Positions 5,404 to 7,902 of a stretch of DNA of 7,902 nt are shown here, in pieces (the first letter of the stretch is position 1; every line of letters begins with the position of its first letter). This DNA comes from Methanosarcinales archaeon (GTDB lineage: Archaea > Halobacteriota > Syntropharchaeia > Alkanophagales > Methanospirareceae): assembly GCA_016649585.1 (NCBI GenBank), contig JAENXH010000052.1, positions 1 to 7,902 on the forward strand, written 5' to 3'. A model generated the notes under the pieces. It had not been told where the DNA came from, ran no database searches, and saw only the letters and a list, made by a program, of their open reading frames with translations. Both the position numbers and the translations under genes were made by a program.

Positions 5404-5661
5404 TCAGAGAACAAATAATTTTTTATGTACAAGCTTTTTCAGTTCCTCTTCTTTCATTCCTCCAAAAATCGTTATGCCTACGTAAGGACGATTAACGGGT
5501 CCAAAAACATCGTAAACCTTTCCTATTTTCCTTTTATCCTCTGTTACGACTATGGAATTGATCACCTTCTTTACTTTTAGCTTACCGCCTTTCACAATCA
5601 ACTTTTTATCCATAACGTGAAGCACCGTACCCAGCCCTCTATCCTTAACCTTCTTTTTCAT
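5404..5661 (-). CDS. gar1: Gar1-like H/ACA snoRNP protein
   Basis: This 85-residue protein matches archaeal Gar1, the subunit of H/ACA pseudouridylation particles that binds Cbf5 and helps substrate loading and release. The N-terminal strand LGTVLHVMDKKLIVKG (10-25) and the signature KIGKVYDVFGPVNRPYVGI (45-63) form the small beta-barrel core; a Lys-rich helix and tail follow. Eukaryotic-type GAR repeats are absent, as is usual in archaea. I chose the ATG at 5661: the longer frame to 5763 adds a hydrophobic stretch that crosses the promoter, while a TATA box lies about 31 bases before 5661. There is no ribosome site, which fits a leaderless or very short-leader mRNA. tfb follows after 28 bases. 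Confidence 0.9.
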   Translation of the reverse strand: MKKKVKDRGLGTVLHVMDKKLIVKGGKLKVKKVINSIVVTEDKRKIGKVYDVFGPVNRPYVGITIFGGMKEEELKKLVHKKLFVL

Positions 5662-5688
5662 CAGTGTGAGTAAGGTACAAAAGACGAA

Positions 5689-5704
5689 TATATAAAGTTT
5701 ACGG
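5689..5704 (-). promoter_or_regulatory. gar1-tfb promoter (BRE and TATA box)
   Basis: The minus strand reads CCGTAAAC followed by TTTATATA, a near-ideal archaeal BRE/TATA pair. The core is centred about 31 bases upstream of the gar1 ATG at 5661, so the mRNA would start only a few bases before the ATG. It probably drives gar1 and tfb together. Confidence 0.7.
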
Positions 5705-5746
5705 AATATTTTTAATCCACTCTTAGAATAACAGTATACGGGGAAT

Positions 5747-6070
5747 TTAGATTTTAAAATCATATTCTGCGATCATGTACGTCACCGCTTCACCAATTGT
5801 TGATACTTCTTCCACCTCCATCTTGCCTTCCATTGCAGCGATGGTGGCAAAAGTAGTAGTGGCTACGACTGACGGGCCACCTATCAACGTGCCATTGAGG
5901 TCAAATGAGATGATGATATCGGTATTCGAGATGTTTATATCCGTGAAGTCCTCCGCAATTGTTACTGCTTCTCGTACCGAATATTGCGTATCCGGCTCGA
6001 CGAACGGATTCGTATTTACCAATACATCCCCTTTTCCTTCCTTTAGCTCTACGTATACCTTGCCTATCAC
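5747..6070 (-). pseudogene. Remnant of an S16/Lon-like archaeal serine protease
   Basis: A 107-codon frame from a GTG at 6070 encodes part of an archaeal Lon-like (S16, COG1750-type) serine protease domain: GKGDVLVNTNPFVEPDTQYS, REAVTIAEDFT, IIISFDLNGTLIGGPS and ATIAAMEGK. The usual GGPSAG serine motif is GGPSVV here, with Ser67 kept. The protein ends 40 residues later, before the position of the catalytic Lys (about 43 residues after Ser in Lon), and the normal ITGTI...G.IG.VGG block is missing. The N-terminus is also cut: homology appears to continue a few codons upstream of the GTG (THLG) to an in-frame TGA, without a signal peptide. No ribosome site precedes the GTG. I read it as a decaying gene; a small non-catalytic protein is possible. 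Confidence 0.7.
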
Positions 6071-6163
6071 GCCTAAATGGGTATCGCTTCATACACTTTT
6101 TTAGCCCTCCCGCGCTCGCATAAATGCACAATCCATATTTCCACAAGTGCAAAAGTATTTCCA

Positions 6164-6180
6164 GAAACTTTTATATATAC
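6164..6180 (+). promoter_or_regulatory. Promoter of the surface protein gene
   Basis: GAAACTTTTATATATAC is a strong BRE/TATA combination about 75 bases before the ATG at 6249. Transcription would start near 6198-6200 and leave a leader of about 50 bases ending in the ribosome site. Confidence 0.6.
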
Positions 6181-6229
6181 CCTCATAAGTATTACAGTTT
6201 AAAGTTAGCAGAATTGCTTAAAGATAATA

Positions 6230-6237
6230 GGAGGTGA
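6230..6237 (+). promoter_or_regulatory. Ribosome binding site deciding the start at 6249
   Basis: GGAGGTGA, complementary to the 16S rRNA end, lies 11 bases before the ATG at 6249. An in-frame GTG at 6234 falls inside this site and so is unlikely to be the start. Confidence 0.75.
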
Positions 6238-6248
6238 AAGAAGGAAAA

Positions 6249-6728
6249 ATGGATACTAAAAAGATAGGGATTTTTATTGCAGCGATTTTAGTAATGTCTG
6301 TATTCGCAGCGTTTCCGATGACCGCGAGCGCTGCTACTGAGGCAGAAATAGAACAGGCAATTAGCGATGGATTGGTGTGGCTTGTTGCACAGCAAAATCT
6401 CAATCCTGGAGACCCAAATTATGGCAGTTGGAACGCATATTATGGTGAACTGGAGGCAGGTACGGGTTTGGCATTGTATAAACTTCAGGAATGTGCTTAT
6501 GAGCTGGGATATGACTCACCGTTTGATCCAGACTATGAGTATCATCAGAATGTCATGGATGGACTAAACTGGACATTCGCACATTTAACAGTTGTTGACA
6601 TAAGCCCCCAAAATCATACAACTGGAGCGACGGGTACGGTGGATGACCCGGATACCACTGGTAATGGAGTAGGGTATGTGCACGACATGGTACAAGTCGT
6701 GAGACTTACAGCACAGGACTCCTCTTAG
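6249..6728 (+). CDS. Secreted toroid-like surface protein, N-terminal part (frame broken)
   Basis: The frame has 159 codons before a TAG at 6726. Residues 1-28 are a clear Sec signal peptide (KK, hydrophobic core, TASA then cleavage). The mature part starts with a helix and a QW-like motif, DGLVWLVAQQ...PNYGSW (40-61), as in squalene cyclase/prenyltransferase alpha/alpha-toroid repeats, followed by GTGLALYKLQECAYELG. From about residue 150 the peptide loses sense (RLTAQDSS, stop), while another frame reads ETYSTGLLLVAISASGTP and continues for about 300 codons. One gene of about 458 codons has thus been split, most simply by one missing base around 6697-6701. The ATG is set by GGAGGTGA. The DxDD acid motif of true squalene cyclases is not seen, so a structural or binding role is likelier than catalysis, but I cannot name it. 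Confidence 0.75.
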   Translation: MDTKKIGIFIAAILVMSVFAAFPMTASAATEAEIEQAISDGLVWLVAQQNLNPGDPNYGSWNAYYGELEAGTGLALYKLQECAYELGYDSPFDPDYEYHQNVMDGLNWTFAHLTVVDISPQNHTTGATGTVDDPDTTGNGVGYVHDMVQVVRLTAQDSS

Positions 6729-7624
6729 TCGCAATATCAGCAAGTGGCACACCAAATAGGGTCGTGAATGTACCAGGTAGCCCTGTTGACGGATGGACAT
6801 ACGGACAAGTTGCACAAGATATAGTAGACTGGCTGGCATTTGGGCAGGTCGAATCTCCGGTTCCTAACATCGTATGGGAAGGCGGGTGGGACTATAGTGC
6901 TGTTGACAATGGTGCAGACGTCGGAGCCTACCACGGTGACCAATCCAACTCAGGCTACGCAACCATTGGTCTTGGTGAAGCTGAGGATTTCGGATGCACA
7001 ATTCCAGACTGGGTGAAAACAGAACTTGATGTGTATATTGATCATCTCCAAGATGATGTTGATGGGGACACGAATGATGGGGGTTCGTGGTATAGTTATC
7101 CCGGTGACCCGATTGGGGTGAACATATATAAAACCGGCACCCTCATCTTTGAGATGGCATTCGTTGGAGATGCCCCCTCCACGCAAAGAGTTACTAATGC
7201 AACAGATTATCTTGTAAGGCATTGGAATGATGCAAGTGGGACAAATACACCACCAGGATGGAACGGCACACCTGCACAATATCACACGATGTACACAACG
7301 ATGAAGGGCTTGGAATACATGGGCATAGACACATTCGATGGCATAGACTGGTTTGAGGACTTCTCAGATGTGATAGTGGCACAGCAAAATAAGATAGCCG
7401 GGCCAACCTATGGTTCATGGCAAACATCATCAGGAAGAGGAGAACCAGTAATTATCACAGAATGGGCTCTTCTCACATTGGAAAAAGCCGCTCCACCACC
7501 AAGACCAACGCCTACACCAGAAGCTGTCCCAATACTAACACCAATCGGCCTCATCGCACTCATCGGCTTGCTTTCGGTAGTCGCTATAGCTACAATAAGA
7601 ATAGGAATAAAGAAGAGACAATAA
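6701..7624 (+). CDS. Secreted toroid-like surface protein, C-terminal part with membrane anchor
   Basis: This is the continuation of the split gene; the segment with likely homology begins near 6701 (ETYSTG), and a separate start would have to be the GTG at 6764, which has no good ribosome site. It is rich in Trp, Gly and Asp, with SPVDGWTYGQVAQDIVDWLA, NIYKTGTLIFEMAFVGD, ATDYLVRHWNDA and TMKGLEYMGIDTFDGIDWFE. A second QW-like motif, VIVAQQNKIAGPTYGSW, mirrors the one in the N-terminal part. The C-terminus is tripartite: a linker PPPRPTPTPEAVP, a hydrophobic helix (TPIGLIALIGLLSVVAIAT), and a basic tail (RIGIKKRQ), resembling archaeal sorting/anchor tails such as PEF- or PGF-CTERM without matching either exactly. 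The protein is therefore probably held in the membrane facing outward. Confidence 0.72.
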   Translation, partial: ETYSTGLLLVAISASGTPNRVVNVPGSPVDGWTYGQVAQDIVDWLAFGQVESPVPNIVWEGGWDYSAVDNGADVGAYHGDQSNSGYATIGLGEAEDFGCTIPDWVKTELDVYIDHLQDDVDGDTNDGGSWYSYPGDPIGVNIYKTGTLIFEMAFVGDAPSTQRVTNATDYLVRHWNDASGTNTPPGWNGTPAQYHTMYTTMKGLEYMGIDTFDGIDWFEDFSDVIVAQQNKIAGPTYGSWQTSSGRGEPVIITEWALLTLEKAAPPPRPTPTPEAVPILTPIGLIALIGLLSVVAIATIRIGIKKRQ

Positions 7625-7665
7625 GTTTTTTTTCCTCTTCTTTTATTTTCTTTTTTTAAAAATTT
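7625..7665 (+). terminator. T-rich terminator after the surface protein gene
   Basis: Directly after the TAA there are eight Ts, then further T-rich tracts ending in TTTTTTT and TTTTT. Repeated T-runs on the coding strand are the usual archaeal termination signal. The convergent DUF655 gene ends at 7697, so the region separates the two transcripts. Confidence 0.7.
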
Positions 7666-7696
7666 TTATTCGCCTTTTCTCAAAGAAAGGTTTAAT

Positions 7697-7902
7697 TTAC
7701 GACGTAAAGAGTTTGTATTTGGTGTTTTCCTCAGTTATTTCCTCTTCTATTCGCTTTGCAAGTATCTTTTCAGGATGATGAAGTCCTTTAACGCGTTTGG
7801 TGAGGTCTTCAAAGCCGGAAAACGCTCCTTTCTTACGCTCTTCCACTATCGCCCACATCAATTTCTTCCCGATCCCGGGTAGCAAATCGAGAGTATGTAA
7901 TC
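7697..7902 (-). CDS. DUF655 family protein, C-terminal part
   Basis: The last 68 codons or so of a gene running in from the right edge. The visible part reads LHTLDLLPGIGKKLMWAI, a helix-hairpin-helix segment, followed by ERKKGAFSGFEDLTKRVKGL and KRIEEEIT...KYKLFTS. This is the hallmark end of archaeal DUF655 (COG1491), a conserved predicted nucleic-acid-binding protein of about 190 residues with unknown role. In many euryarchaea it lies in the order rpl21e, rpoF, DUF655, ksgA. Here no ksgA follows; the next gene downstream is the convergent surface protein, so that part of the cluster is broken. Confidence 0.9.
   Translation of the reverse strand, partial: LHTLDLLPGIGKKLMWAIVEERKKGAFSGFEDLTKRVKGLHHPEKILAKRIEEEITEENTKYKLFTS

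Noticed and set aside
5775..6104. 109-codon open frame on the plus strand
   Set aside because: It is antisense to the protease remnant, whose conserved GGPS and NTNPFVEPDTQYS motifs decide the strand.
6690..6728. Programmed -1 frameshift in the surface protein gene
   Set aside because: No slippery X-XXY-YYZ sequence or obvious stem follows; a missing base is simpler.
1..7902. CRISPR arrays, insertion sequences, long direct repeats
   Set aside because: I saw no regularly spaced repeats, transposase motifs or terminal inverted repeats anywhere in the window.

Overview
This window is archaeal, most likely euryarchaeal. It carries a TFB-type transcription factor, Gar1, the wyosine enzyme Taw3 and a DUF655 protein. 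Several genes have TATA boxes 20-36 bases upstream of the start codon, and strong GGTGA-type ribosome sites appear where genes are packed together. The surface protein with its Pro/Thr linker and C-terminal membrane tail recalls proteins of the Methanophagales (ANME-1)/Syntrophoarchaeia side of the Euryarchaeota. That placement is from memory and is not proven here.

Region 1-2976 (minus strand) is one tightly packed operon for an Mrp/Mnh-type cation/proton antiporter module. In transcription order it reads mrpF, mrpG, mrpE, an MbhD-like (DUF4040) subunit, an MbhE-like subunit, mrpB, mrpC and the first codons of mrpD, which runs off the left edge. As in the antiporter half of archaeal membrane-bound hydrogenases, the C-terminal pieces of MrpA are separate small genes. 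Several junctions are 4-base stop/start overlaps. The MbhE-like subunit carries about 100 extra acidic residues between its two membrane helices.

Region 2977-3082 is a compact divergent promoter. A single AT-rich TATA-like element could serve both the mrp operon and taw3, and a perfect 17-base palindrome lies beside it. Region 3042-3787 (plus strand) holds taw3, whose 5' end is ambiguous, and tRNA-Asn(GUU). A short T/A-rich hairpin separates them from the minus-strand genes hisA (histidine biosynthesis), tfb and gar1 (3856-5661). The tfb gene sits beside gar1, its usual euryarchaeal position, but has no zinc ribbon or B-reader.

Region 5747-6090 (minus) is a remnant of an S16/Lon-like archaeal serine protease. 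It keeps the GGPS serine motif but ends before the catalytic lysine. Region 6249-7624 (plus) encodes a secreted, membrane-anchored protein with QW-like repeats, as in alpha/alpha-toroid (squalene cyclase/prenyltransferase-like) folds. Its frame is broken near 6700. The right edge holds the end of a DUF655 gene on the minus strand, convergent with the surface protein and separated from it by a T-rich terminator region.

I did not find a CRISPR array, insertion sequence, toxin-antitoxin pair or clear novel defence system. The most unusual points are the zinc-ribbon-less TFB, the enlarged MbhE-like subunit, the divergent promoter with its palindrome, and the two places where the reading frame seems to lack one base.
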